NCBI GenBank assembly: GCA_003427395.1 | Contig: BFEA01000523.1 | Coordinates: 958,920 to 1,006,263 of the forward strand | From: Chara braunii | Lineage: Eukaryota > Streptophyta > Charophyceae > Charales > Characeae | Direction of reading: 5' to 3' | DNA: 47,344 bases | Shown here: in pieces, positions 9,401 through 20,567 of the stretch | Position numbering within the stretch: the stretch's first letter is position 1 | Layout: the number at the start of each line of letters is the position of its first letter | Program-made: the position numbers and the translations under genes | Notes under the pieces: generated by a model | The model's input: the letters and a program-made list of their open reading frames with translations, nothing else | Databases searched by the model: none | What the model was told of the DNA's origin: nothing

Positions 9401-11391
9401 ATCCCCCCCCCAGATGCAATCCCACAATTTGCTTTTAGTCAGACAATAAAACTGAAACTGACATTATGCATACATTTATTTACTTAGGTCTGGCTTGTGT
9501 CCTGAAAGTCAAACTGAAAGTCAGGTGCACGCAATATACTTAGTCAAACTATAATAGGACATACAGATGAGGGTTATTACTGGGTTTACAGAAGGAAGGC
9601 GAAACCTTTACCTTTTAGTTCCCTGCATCCAAAACTCCTCTTGAGTTCCGACAGAGTTCCCGCAATCGGTGGGCAGACTCCCCACAGAGTCTTGTTGCGG
9701 TCCTACTGGTTGCAATCCGCCTGCGGCCTTCCTCTCAAAACAAGACTAGACTTCGAGTAAGAGAGGCAGAATGAAATGTTTCAGACGCTCGAGATACAAG
9801 AGGGAGACTGACTCAACTCCCACGAGAGGGCCTTGATGCCTTCAGATCCAGAGGATCTCGCAATGATGGTCAATAACCTCAGTGAGTTTGGCGAGAACCA
9901 CAGTCGAATGCAATTGCTGATCTATAACCAAAACGCAGAATAGCTCCTTTGGGACGAACCTCCAAACTGTCGTAGTTAACCTCCCTCCCAAACTCCTGAT
10001 CATTACCTCAAGTCATGGGGTCGTTTCTCCTGACCAAACCGCAGTTCACACAGCCCAAGCAGGTCGTGCTTGAAGAGGGCACGCCCCTTGTGCCTCGCTA
10101 CGCCTGTAGCAGCAATCAAAGCACCAATAAGCTCGCCTAATAACGGTTGGGATCTGTGCTCACCTCAAGCTGCAGCACAGCGACAACGGCCACTGTAAGT
10201 TGCGCAATGTCCCACAATAGTTGCAGTTATCCCACAATAGTTGCAGTAGTAGGGCAATGCAAAAAGCCCTGCTTACTCGGCCAGACGCACAGTGATATGT
10301 ATGGACTCATATGTACTGGTCGTGACTTTGAAATGCAGGCTACAGCCAAAAAACACAGCCCTGACCGTTTTGAAGTGCGATAACCAACACGGATTTAATC
10401 AACCTCCGGGAAGCTTGCACCAATCTGACGAAAACCCCTACCTCCGGAATTACCACACTGCCCATTGTCGTCCTTACCTTCCTGCCGACTTTTCCTTTCT
10501 AACTGTCGGCAGATCCTGACTCGCTCGAAATTGGAACCCCGGAATCTGCCTTCACCTTCTCATACCGCTTGACTTCTCGTGGAGCCGAGGTCACCCAACT
10601 AACGGTCACATGAGCAGCATGTTAAAGATGAGCAAAAGTGGAATGAATCTTCCACTAGTTGAAGGGGAGATACGCTGCCATCCTTCACGCAAAGCAAACC
10701 CGGCCTGGCTAGGTCGACCTTCGGTTCCTCTCTCATCACCAGCTACCCGAGGTAAGCACCCTACCCCTCTTGCTCTTTCTCATACCCGCTCTCTCTCTGC
10801 GCCTAGATGCACCCTACCATCAGGGCAGGCCAGGTTCAAACAAACGAGAACCTGAATACACTCACTATATAGGAGGGCAATTAAATCAAGGTGAGTAAAC
10901 GGTCAACTGAGATGAGCATCGCACTGACCAACAGGTAAGTCTCCAACCTCGTTGCCCACCAGTCACAACCTTCACAAAACCGACGAGAAATTTTTCGCCG
11001 AAACGTGGGAGTATACATCATTTTTCAACCACGTGCGGAGAAGGATAGAGGAAGGCTACTTCTACCGTTAGGACGAGCGATACCAAAACGAGCTCTCCAG
11101 TAGATCATAGAAAGATGCCCCCGCCCGTATCTAGTTAGTTCGAGGTCCGGCATCGTAGTTCGTCCTTTGATGCGCGGTCAGGATGGACCGACCTTTCCTC
11201 AACTCTCCCCCCCCCCATCAAGTCGTGTTTCCGTTTTGCGCAGCCTGTAATCCTCATACAACGAAACCCGTTACTCTTCCACAATTTCTGACCGCGTCAT
11301 TCGGCTTGCGGTACTTCGAAACCTTGGTTTAGCTCCTTGGCTGCCCGATTTCATTAAGGTTCGAGTGAGAACTCTAATTCCTCGTCCTACC

Positions 11392-11404
11392 ATACTCCCA
11401 CTTA
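11392..11404 (+). repeat. Target site duplication, left, Penelope-like element
   Basis: ATACTCCCACTTA here is repeated exactly at 25302-25314. The two copies flank the Penelope-like element and join parts 1 and 2 of transposon copy 1, which proves where the insertion happened. Confidence 0.85.
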
Positions 11405-11534
11405 AGTGGAAGGGTTGAGTTTTCCCTGATGGTGTTGAAATCAGGGTATGTGGTGGGGAAGTTGGTGACGTCATGATAATAAAGCTCACATCATCTTCTT
11501 CATAATCTTTGTATTGTCTCTATCATGTTGTGAT
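11405..11534 (+). repeat. Left terminal direct repeat (pseudo-LTR) of the Penelope-like element
   Basis: 130 bp, 127 of them identical to 25174-25303. It includes a foldback in which CCCTGAT pairs with ATCAGGG (11424-11446), a TGACGTCA palindrome (11466-11473) and an AATAAA polyadenylation-type hexamer (11478-11483). Direct pseudo-LTRs are usual in Penelope-like elements and usually carry promoter and RNA-end signals. Confidence 0.85.
11478..11483 (+). terminator. Possible polyadenylation signal in the left pseudo-LTR
   Basis: AATAAA is present in both terminal repeats (the other is at 25247-25252), followed about 30 bp on by a T-rich stretch. Its position in the right repeat suits 3' end formation of the element RNA. 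Confidence 0.4.
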
Positions 11535-12566
11535 GTCATACAGCCTCAGGGTCGACCTTGTCGTGGTTTGGAAACGAACCTGAGGTGCCGAAACATGCGT
11601 GTGGAAAAAAAAATTCTTCACTCGTGAGTTTTGTGCGAACTGTCGTTGTTTTCGACTTTGTTGATTATTATTATTATCTTTTTATATTTCATCTTATCTT
11701 ATTTTATGGCATAATGTTTTTGTGTCATTACTTCATCATTGATTCTCTTATTATCGATTGTTTTCCTCTTTGTTTGACGGCGAGGGTTTCTTGTAACTCT
11801 GTCTGATACGGTTTATCGTCGCTTCGATCTACTCGCCGAGAGGGACCATCGCTGGTGTTGCGACCTAAGCGCGGTGAACACACACACGGTCGGGTGACCG
11901 TGCGAGTGTGTGTAATTCCCTCCGATGCGGGTATCGTGGCTTCGAGCGATCTACTAGGAGGAAGCAATACTACTGTCATGATACGCCTTCGTGACACGGT
12001 GGATCTATGTAACGGAGCGCGGTGAAGTGATACCGCGGTACGAGGGTTATAGGCTGGTTGGCGACGGCGCGTCGAAGTTACGCTTGAAAGTCACCAGTTG
12101 CTGGTGTGCTGTTGGTTGTGAGTACTGATACATGTGTGCGTTGGCACTTTGAAGTTGCGTATGGTAAGCTGCGCCACGTGTCAGGCGTGATCCATGATCC
12201 CTATGGGTTCGTGACGGATCCGCTGTGTAGTGCAGTATGAGATGTTGGTGAAGCGCTTGTACTGTTCGACTGTGCGCGTCATTAGTTTACCTGGTGTGTT
12301 GTAATTCTCTCGGATCGACTAGCGCGGGGTGCACGTGATGCGTTGCGTATCCGTAGTCTTCCGATCGGACTGTTGATAGAAAGAAAGTGCATTGCGGTAA
12401 GCATAACGCTGAGGCGCGTGCGTTGAGGTGGCTTGAGGTAAGCTGGGCGTCCTCACGCATGTTGAGAGCCTCGAGCTGGGTAACTGAAACTAAGAATAAA
12501 GATCGGAGGGTCGTGTGGAGTATTGGTATAAGCAGGCTGGTGCTCTTGTTATCCCTACTGGGACGT
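11535..12566 (+). other. 5' leader of the Penelope-like element
   Basis: About 1 kb lies between the left terminal repeat and the first Met of the Gly/Arg-rich protein. It is moderately GC-rich, with no recognised domain on either strand. It may contain the internal promoter or an upstream exon, but I see no firm evidence of either. Confidence 0.45.
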
Positions 12567-14069
12567 ATGTACGGCCGCAATAGGAACGGTCGAGGAGCAT
12601 CGCGGAGGGGGCGTTGGTCGAATTGTGGGCGGTATTGGTCTAACATGAGTGGGAGTGGTGGCCAGAACGGGCAGTTTAATCCACCACCTCCTGGGATATA
12701 TGGGCCAACGGGCCAGCATTCGATGGTAAACCAAGCTGGTATGCCAGCTGGAAGTAGCAGTGCCTCTGGGAATGGCAGTGCCTATCAGGCACAGCAACCG
12801 GTTGGGAAGTGGAATGCACAAGCATGACCGAGTCCGTGGCCTATGGCTGTGTCGTGGATGATGCCTCCGACACCAATGCCTCAAGTGGCCCAACCTCTGG
12901 TCGTACAACCACCAATCGTGCTGCAACCGCAGGCAGCTCCGCCGACGATCCGGCCTGTGAATGGGAAGCAGCATCAACATGCGAGTAATCAGTCGAGCTC
13001 GCTGCAAAGTAGTTAGTATTCTGATCGGTCGTCAAATTCCGGCAAAGGGCCGGCTACAAATGCGTTCCCTGGTCTGGGGAATCGGGCCTATTTCACTAAA
13101 GAATACATAGATATTATTGGGGACATCAAGTTGACTAAGGTATTGGATGAAGCGAAGAAGGTTGCGGGTAATAGACGGGGAGGCGGTGTGCAGATCACTG
13201 GGAATTCAGGTGAAAACCATGTTCTACCAGTGAGAGGTGACGAACGGAGTGAGGAGATGAAGGCGTCGGTCTCCTCAACGCTAGGAGATTCTCTGAAACT
13301 GATTACTAAGAAATTAGAAGAAGTGGATGCAAAGGCAAATGTTGCGGCCGCGGAAAAAGAAGAGCTTGTGAAGCTGCATGCTGAGAAGGCTGCACTGAAA
13401 CTGGTTGTTTTGCATAGAGGGAAGGAGTCGAGTACAGAGAAATGAAAAAGGGCGATGGCTTCTCCTGCCGCTCCTGCCGCAGCCACACCAAAGATGAGTG
13501 TTGGGAAGGTGCGATCACGTGGCAGCTCAAAAACGAGGTCGTGGAGAGTTGAAATCTCATCGGATGATGATGTTGAAGATGACGGCATGAAGCAGAATCT
13601 GGCGCCAAAAATGAAAAAGAGCAGCGACCTCTATGAAGTGAAGAAGCTGCTGTCTGAGCTGGTTCAAGATCTAATAGTGCAAAAAGGCAAGCCGCGAGCA
13701 AGTACTCCTGAGCAGGCGCCCGAGCCTGAGTATGAGGGTGATGGGGCTGACGACTTGAACCTCACACAAAAACCACTCGATGCCAAGGATGAAGAAGCCG
13801 ACGAAGATGGACTTGCTGCCTACATGAAAATGAGGCAGGATTTTTACATGTCGCTGCATTTTTCACGGGTGCAGGAGCTGTGCAAGCAAAAGGGAGTCAG
13901 TTATGTGCGCAAGGACACTAGTTTGTGGGAGCTCGCACGACTTGATCTGCAGGAGTATGTAGATCAACTTAAGGGCGCAGCTCCGGAAGGAACTGCAGAA
14001 CCATCGAAGAATGCGGATAACGCAGGTCTAAGTAACGGTGCTGAGACTGGTGCTGTGATGGGTAACTAG
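12567..14069 (+). pseudogene. Penelope-like ORF, N-terminal part (Gly/Arg-rich, charged, SAP-like)
   Basis: One reading frame runs through this stretch, broken by TGA at 12825-12827, TAG at 13014-13016, TGA at 13443-13445 and TAG at 14067-14069. The first 90 residues from Met 12567 are rich in Gly, Asn, Arg and Gln, suggesting nucleic-acid binding. A Lys/Glu-rich, probably coiled segment follows (about 13130-13440), then an acidic stretch. At about 13840-13965 the motif FSRVQELCKQKGVSY and its following charged helix look like a SAP-type helix-loop-helix, a DNA-binding fold. An earlier in-frame Met exists at 12387; I prefer 12567 because the basic Gly/Arg-rich composition starts there. The frame continues directly into the GIY-YIG part, so this is one polyprotein and not a separate gene. 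Confidence 0.7.
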
Positions 14070-14815
14070 CGGTTGGGTAGCCTGCAGTCACTAAAGAGGG
14101 CGGTAATCAGGCTGTTGTTCTTAAAAGAGCGTGTTTGTAGTGCACTCTGCGTTGTGCTGGATCGGATTCATGTCGTGATTATCCTATTAGCATGTCTACG
14201 TGGTGATTTGGCTTGGGGTAAAGCCTATGTTCGGTTTTGGTTACGTATGTCTCAGGCCGAATGGGAACGGATGTTGTATGGCGAAGGCTGTGTCTATGTG
14301 ATCATGTCATTGAGCCATAAGCTCATCTATGTGGGCAAGACAGTACGGTCGCTGAGGGATAGATGGCGAGAGCACTTTCGTGCGGTTGGTAGAGGGAGTG
14401 AGCAGCGCGTCCACATATGGTTTCGAAAAATTGGTTTGCAGCACTGCGTCCCGATCCCAATTTGATTCGGTGAACGACCGACGATTGAAGGAATGGAGAT
14501 TAAAATAATTAGGAATCATAACCCGGGGCTCGACTCAAAAGCATTTGGGTGTAGAAAGAAGCCGCGGAGAAGTCGGGGTGGTAAGAAGAAAGTGAGGTAC
14601 TATTCGAATGTGGTTTTCGAACCTTTGTTGTTCGACTGTCCCGTTGTAAACGCGCGGCAGGAACCTGATTTACTGAGAATTCTCAAGTTGTTACGAAAGA
14701 ATAAATGCAAAGGCCCTGTGGTTATCTCTAACAATGTTGGTTGTCAGTGGGTGAAGGCTAGAAGATTAGTTAAACTGTTGTTCGGTGCGTCAAAATTGAA
14801 GGGAATGATGGGAGG
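14070..14815 (+). pseudogene. Penelope-like ORF, GIY-YIG endonuclease part
   Basis: Same frame as the upstream part. VYVI at 14291 and, after a short gap, IYVGKT form the GIY-YIG signature. RDRWREHF supplies the catalytic-helix Arg, and a Glu in the MEIKII segment (about 14493-14510) fits the metal-binding Glu. In-frame TGA at 14463-14465 splits the domain where Trp would be plausible. A basic patch (KKPRRSRGGKKK, about 14560-14595) follows, as often seen in DNA-binding linkers. Near 14780-14815 the frame shifts, and the protein continues in the frame starting at 14816. In Penelope-like elements this nuclease nicks the target for target-primed reverse transcription. Its place upstream of RT is the unusual feature. 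Confidence 0.75.
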
Positions 14816-15508
14816 ATGCTGTTGGGGGATGCTAAGGCTATGATAGAGAGAGGGGGGTGTTGGGCTGTCACAGCTTTATGCATGACTAAGACAAGGACTG
14901 AGCATGATAAGGCAAAGCTGATTTCTTTGCTGTGTGCACCGTGGAAAAGAAAGGACTTGTTTTTGTTGTCACTGGACGAATTATTACAACTGAACAACAA
15001 TATAAAAACTATCAGCCAAAAGAGGGGGAGGCAGATTCTTAGGGGTATCCTTACTGGTGTGTGTAAGAAGAGGTTTGGAGTAAATCCTAGAATGAATATT
15101 ACCGTCAAGATTTTTTTTTGTACCACCGTGGATAAACGGAAAGTGAACGCGACTGTGAGGAATTGGATCAGGGAGAGAGTGTTACCATCTTCGCTTGCTG
15201 ACTTGTATGCAGGAAGGACAAGGACCGTGTGGTAGGAAGCCCGCTCTGTTGGCGACCTTCTGCATAACCAGAAGTCCTTTGCACAAGCGCATCAGTTCGA
15301 ATGTGTCTGTGCTGGACTTGACTTGCCCAAATTAAATGGGCATGTAGCGGTGAAGTTGAGCGAAATTAATAACATTCACCCCTTCTTGTTCAATGCAAAA
15401 AACGTTCCCTTTCCGAGTTCGATGGATAGCGGAAAGATGGTGGCACGTGCCTGCAATGAGGCGCTTGATGGGCTACGAAGGGCGGGCCTGGTGATGGAAG
15501 AAATGCGT
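14816..15508 (+). pseudogene. Penelope-like ORF, linker and RT N-terminal extension, cut by copy 2
   Basis: This continues the protein after a frameshift. A TAG at 15233-15235 interrupts it. The segment is basic (for example APWKRKD and ISQKRGRQILRG) and has no named domain, but its position between nuclease and RT matches the N-terminal RT extension of these elements. The last codon, CGT at 15506-15508, directly meets the left end of transposon copy 2. The reading frame resumes at 23202 exactly in register when copy 2 and one 4-bp duplication are removed, since 7693 removed bases convert the frame correctly. Confidence 0.65.
15505..15508. repeat. Target site duplication, left, copy 2 (GCGT)
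   Basis: GCGT is repeated exactly at 23198-23201 on the other side of copy 2. Confidence 0.8.
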
Positions 15509-15650
15509 TGTCGAGCGCATCGGTCCGACACCGCACGAAGCAGCGTGGAACCCTCCCGACCGCGTCACGCAAGAGTTGGACTACACCTTCCTCGTAAATG
15601 CACATGGAGCTTCCACAAAGCCGCTCCGACCGAGTGCGCCAGCCATACCT

Positions 15651-15749
15651 CTCGCGAGCCCCTACGATAGGATAGGGCCTACGCGAGGCACGACTTACCT
15701 CCACCTTACGGGAGCTGTCACCTCCTTTCGGCGGGCGTATCCCCGCCGA
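15651..15749 (+). repeat. Subterminal hairpins of copy 2
   Basis: CTCGCG pairs with CGCGAG and CCCTA with TAGGG (15651-15687). TCGGCGGG pairs perfectly with CCCGCCGA over a 6-nt loop (15728-15749). Both foldbacks also occur in copy 1, and recognisably in copy 3 (32441-32462 and about 32500-32540). Confidence 0.75.
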
Positions 15750-16214
15750 GCTACCAGTCCACAGTACGAAAGCTGATCAGCTGCAATCGCAGAGGTGGAC
15801 CAGCCGATGGCGTTTTTCATTCGCTGTAGCATAGGGGGTAAGCGCGGTAATACACCTCTATCGGACCCGCATGCGAACCGACATCTTGGGGGGCTGAGGT
15901 CCCAAGCGCGACTCGTCGTCGGTTGACTAGGACGCATCCCACTCACCACGCATATACCACTCTACAAACGCAAAAATAAAACACACACACACACACCGAA
16001 CAACGCGACAACACTCCTAGTCCCTTCAGTAGCCATCCCATAACTTTCCGATGCGGAAATCGGATAGGCGTCGCGCGCGAGATTTAGTATAAAACTGCAC
16101 GGACGCAGGGCTTCATACTGATTCGCAATGCAAGTGTACGCAAGCAGTCGCAATGATGGCGTACTATGTAGTACCCATACGCATGCGGTCCTCGTTAACC
16201 TCGAGGGTCGCATT

Positions 16215-16230
16215 CGACACTTAAGTGTCG
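16215..16230. repeat. Perfect 16-bp palindrome in copy 2
   Basis: CGACACTTAAGTGTCG is its own reverse complement. Copy 3 keeps CGACACTTGAGTGTCG (31927-31942) and copy 1 has a decayed version. It lies about 700 bp from the left end in every copy. Confidence 0.85.
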
Positions 16231-17284
16231 GCTGACACGCGCTTTGAGGGTTAATCTCTCGACGCAGGACAAACGCCATGCGTGGTTGAAGACCACACAC
16301 CCTCTTCTGCACTTTGTGCAGACTGGGTGGTACACAGATCCATACCTGTGGTAGCAGTCGTTTTTTACTGCCCTGGAGATGAGCCCCACTCCAGGCCTGG
16401 ACAAAAGTCAAGGGGTTTGACTTTGACGACTGTAACAGACTATAACGTCCAACCATAAAAATCTCTAAAAAACAAAGGATAAAGGAGGATCTCTCTTTTC
16501 TCTCAAACCCATAATCTGTTTAACCCTTACGCGCGGTCCCGGTAGGCCGCACGAAACACTCGAGACATATATATACACATATATATAGAGGGTTATTAAT
16601 ATAGGACGATCATTCTCACAGTCACAGTGGGACTCCTCGCAGCCATATATATATGTATGTGAGCGCAGGCAGTCAAATCCCCAGTCCGAATCACCAAGCA
16701 TACCTGCAATCACATCAAAGATTCAACCAGAAAGTCCATGCACTACACGGGGTCAACTTCAACCATTCTCTGTACTCACACCCCTCGCTTTAGCCATGCA
16801 AGCCTCACTCTTATGCAACTCCTCAAACCAAAAACTCAGTACTTTTCTTTAAATGACCATTCAAATAAAATCCGGGTGAAAACACAACAAAACAGTCCAA
16901 ATCATAAGGCTGAAGCCTTTAGGTTGAATAACGAGAGTGAATTGGAGTTGAATCGTAAACTGACGAGTCGACAACCGACCTGTTATCAGCGACAACAGAA
17001 GATGATCCTCGTAGGATCAAGCTGAATCTAGCCCAAACCCTGCATCAGACGGTCAAGAGGACCTGTAACACAAGACAAACCAATCCTCAAGCTAAAATCA
17101 TAAGTGTATGGAGAATACAACTCCATAACACATTCTCACCCAAAATCCTCCTTATTGACTAAGCCTGAACCTACCCTTAAGCAGTGCCCAAAGCAAAGGT
17201 AGACCCTGACATAATCTCCACTATACAGAGTGAATCGCCAAAATCGCCACCTGTCGAAGTATAATCTAACTCCTCTAAACTAAG

Positions 17285-17890
17285 AAAATTTCGGCAGCGC
17301 TTCCCGTAGGAAAAGTGTCTTTTCAGAATCTATATAAGCTCAAACATGAAAGCAGAAACAATCTTGAACTCTGAAAAGTCAAATTTCGTTTAACTCTCTG
17401 AATTAGTTGAAATTTGGGCAGCACTCCCTTTACGAAGGGAGACTTCCCAGATTTATACTAAGTCGGATATGAACTCAAAAGACAACTTGAGTTCAATTTA
17501 GACAAGATTTAACTAATTCCTTAGTTTTGTAAAAATTTCGGCAGCACTTCTTCTAGAAAAATGCTCTTCCAAAATTTATACGAAGCTAAGTCCAGAATTC
17601 GAGAATAACTTTGACTTCTCAAAGTCTAATTTTGTCTAACTCCCTGAATTAGCAAAAATTTGAGCAGCACTCCCTTTAGAAAAGGAGACTTTCTAGATTT
17701 TTACTAGGTCATGTATAAAGAAAAGACAAGTTGAACTTCGACAAGTCAAGAATTGACTAACTCCTTGGATTTGTAGAAATTTCGGTTGCCCTTCCCGTAG
17801 AGAAAGTGACTTGCCAAGATTTATACAAAGCCAAGTACAAAAAATGATCCCAGAAGACCTAAGTAAGAAAAACTATCACAGAAAATGCAG
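17285..17890 (+). repeat. Five 122-bp tandem hairpin units, copy 2
   Basis: Units start near 17285, 17409, 17531, 17654 and 17776 (122-124 bp apart). The clearest fold is in unit 2. AAATTTGGG pairs with CCCAGATTT with one wobble, enclosing CTCCCTT, a TACG tetraloop and AAGGGAG, which is a perfect 7-bp stem. Units alternate between a CGGCAGCGCTTCCC type and a GGGCAGCACTCCC type, so the true repeat may be a dimer of about 245 bp. Confidence 0.88.
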
Positions 17891-18096
17891 TAATTGACAC
17901 TAACTCCTATCGCTGTAGCACATGGCGAGCAACTAGAGTAACTACCTATCCAACTGAGACTCAGACAAAGTAGTAACCTCACTCAGCCACATGCAGACCA
18001 AACCACAAAGGTAGGTACTCTCACCATCCCAAGTTTATATGGACAAACAATAGTTTATGATCTTTCAAGGATTTACCCCTTTATACTCTGCTTACA

Positions 18097-19021
18097 TAAG
18101 GCATAAAGTTAGGTCACCCAAACTGATGGAATGTGCCTTACTAAGCCAGACATAGAGTCAGGACACCCAAACTTATGGAACAAGCCCGACTTTGTCACTG
18201 GATATACACAAACAGAGGGCACAAATACTTCTCTTTTCTTTGGGCACATGACTATATCATTCTAGTCGCCCTAAACTTGTTTAAGATATCCAAGTTATTT
18301 ATACCTGTCTTCCATTTATCTTTAAGGCTGCATATGACTGATTTAACTTAAGTTCAGCCTGACCCAACTTACCATCAGTTATATTCTTAATTATACTCTC
18401 TTCAGGTTGTGATAAGCTATAGTCAGACCACCTAAACTTATAGAACAGTCTGACTAGCATGTCCCTAAATAAAGTAGTAATAGAGTATAGCCTAGTTATA
18501 GCCTTTGGGTTCCAACATGTGCGAGGTTTTGAGTCAGACCACCTGAACTTACAGAACAGTCTGACTCTCTGCCTGGTTCGCTTCTCTCTGATCCATCCTG
18601 TGCGTGGCATTGGGCTAAACCACCTGAACTTACAGAACGATCTGCCCTTTGTGAGGTTCATTTTCTCAGAATAAAACAGGAGGACGCAAAACCACCTAAA
18701 CTTATAGGACGACTTAGACCTCCTTGTTCAGAACAAAATAAACAGGAGGGCACCCACGGCACCTGAACTTAGAAAATGCACTTGGTCCGTGAAAAGTCAA
18801 CCACAGTCAGCCCTCACAAGTCAGAGCAGTCAGGCCACCTAAGCTTATAGAATAGCCTGACCCTCCATGCAAAACCACAGCACTGGGTCTCCCCAAACTT
18901 ATGGGGACTTCCCAGCCTCCAGAGCAATCAGACCCCCTAAACTTATAGAAGGGTCTGACGCTTCATGCAAACCAAAATAAACAGAGCACTGGGTCTCCCT
19001 AACCTTATGGGGGCCTCCCAG
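18097..19021 (+). repeat. Array of 12 short hairpins with conserved loop and varying stems, copy 2
   Basis: Inverted repeats lie at 18097-18140, 18156-18191, 18242-18271, 18416-18458, 18531-18567, 18612-18647, 18678-18724, 18755-18791, 18829-18861, 18883-18915, 18928-18958 and 18989-19021. The usual loop is close to CACCTAAACTTATAGAACA. Stems include TAAGGCA/TGCCTTA, GAGTCAGAC/GTCTGACTC, AGGAGG/CCTCCT, CACGG/CCGTG, GTCAGGC/GCCTGAC, CTGGG/CCCAG and TCAGACCC/GGGTCTGA. Both arms change together between units, so pairing rather than sequence is what is kept. The third unit has lost the common loop. Two or three stems are weak (18156, 18612). Confidence 0.88.
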
Positions 19022-20567
19022 CCTCAATGACCTTGTCAACCATCATGCAAATCAGTCCTCCATCCTGCCTTTCCCAGACGCAGTTTCTTTTAACAGTCTG
19101 ATTTCATACAATCAACAAAGTTGAAAATGAAATTGAGCAGGCATTCTTTTACTTAGTCTGATTCAGTGTCCTGAAAGTCAAACCAGAACTAGAGTAGGGT
19201 TGCACATCATATATTCAATCAAAGATGCAATGGATGATACAGATAGGGGTTATAGCTGGGTTTATAGAGGGGAAAACAATAGTTACCTTACAATTCCCTG
19301 CCTCCAGAACTCCTCCTGAGTTTCGACAGAGCTTCCACAGTCGGTGGGTGGACTCCCCACAGAGTCTTGATGCGGTCCTACGGGTTGCAATCCCGCCTGC
19401 CGTCTTCCTCTCAGAACCAGGAGACTAGACTTAGAGTAAGGAGGGTAGAAAGAGAAAGTTTGAGACTCTTAGATCCAAAAGAGGTGCTCTCAGACTCACA
19501 AGAGAGGGCCTTGTTACCTTCATACGCCTGAGGGCCCCGCAATGGCAGCCAGAACACAGAAGCAACTTGATCAAACCAAGGTCAAACTGTCGAAGCCAAA
19601 CCTCTTCTAACGATCCCCCAGATCGAAGTGTTGAACTCAGCGTCCACGATGCATACCGCAAAACACAACGCTAACGCCTGCAGACTAACTATACAGAATC
19701 CACCTGAAAATATAGAGACCGCGGTGGTAAACACGTTCGTAGTAGCAGCGCACAGTGAGCACTGCAATCCTTCTCGCCAACAATACCAATCATGCCAGCC
19801 GCAACATCCGCCGCATAGGCCAGAATGACAGGCTCGCGGACTGAAGCAACGACAACCTACCCAGTCGCAGCCTCCGTTGCACTAACCACAACCTAACTGA
19901 TCTTACCCCCAACATACGCGCCCAAAACTCTTTCTCCCGCTCGGCTTTCGGTGCTCAGTTTATCACTATACAGTCTGTAGCAGCCTGTATGCAGATAATG
20001 CACCTTATTTACATCTGTAGCGACCACCGTGGTGCCTGAAGATGTTGACTTCGTGGATTACCACAAGACCAGGTACGCACTCGTTCCCCCTCTCTGTGGC
20101 ATCCTATAGAGCCGAAATGGCACAGTCATTAGACTGTCGTTTTCAGTGAGACTGACATACGCCATCTTCGACAGTTGGCGGACGTGGCTTAGTCGACAAG
20201 CCCCTCACCCTGTGCTCCGGCCCATATAGGAAGTACACCACTGCTGGCGCCGCCTGGTACTGCTTGTTGTTGTGCTTTACCTGGTCGTGGGCACGATCCA
20301 ACCAGGTAAGTATGACTTCCCACCTTTACTCCCTTCAATTGGCCAAGCAGAATCGAGTGAATCCACCGACGGGCCGTGGCCGAATACCCTGTCATCTTTG
20401 CGTCAGAGAAACCATACAACTCTGCACTTGAAGTCCCGCCCTTCAGCTCTTCCCGTATGATCCGTTCGATCATCCAGACAAGTCCCCCCTCATCCTTATC
20501 CTTTTTTTCCTTTCCCTCTTCTCACGCTCGCCTCTGTCACGTTTCACTCCCGCATGCCACCTGACCT

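Larger units (their letters stand above)
6003..11404 (+). mobile_element. Non-coding 7.4-kb transposon family, copy 1, part 1 of 3
   Basis: This is the left three quarters of the oldest copy. It starts TGTCGAGCGCATCGGTCC, identical to copy 2 at 15509, and stays alignable with copy 2 and with the reverse complement of copy 3 along its length. It breaks off at 11392-11404, where a Penelope-like element has inserted, and resumes at 25302. Joined with its other parts it would be 7423 bp. No transposase, integrase or reverse transcriptase reading frame is visible. Order of contents: GC-rich terminal hairpins (6142-6240), a palindrome (6723-6738), a TATA-rich spot (about 7086), five 122-bp repeats, a short-hairpin array, then a GC-richer half without repeats I could define. 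The terminal pattern and 4-bp duplication recall Ginger-type DNA transposons or a solo LTR, but neither is established. Confidence 0.85.

Noticed and set aside
11424-11446. Hammerhead ribozyme in the Penelope pseudo-LTR
   Set aside because: CTGATG and GAAA are present at short distance, but I cannot form helix II or a complete core. The simple foldback CCCTGAT/ATCAGGG explains the conservation better.
18097-19021. Reading the hairpin array as a CRISPR array
   Set aside because: Unit spacing is irregular, stems vary, there are no uniform spacers and no cas genes, and the setting is eukaryotic repeat DNA.
20105-20180. tRNA-like segment in copy 2 (TGGCACAGTCATTAGACTG)
   Set aside because: Only the A-box-like part fits. 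The B box is poor and no acceptor stem is found.
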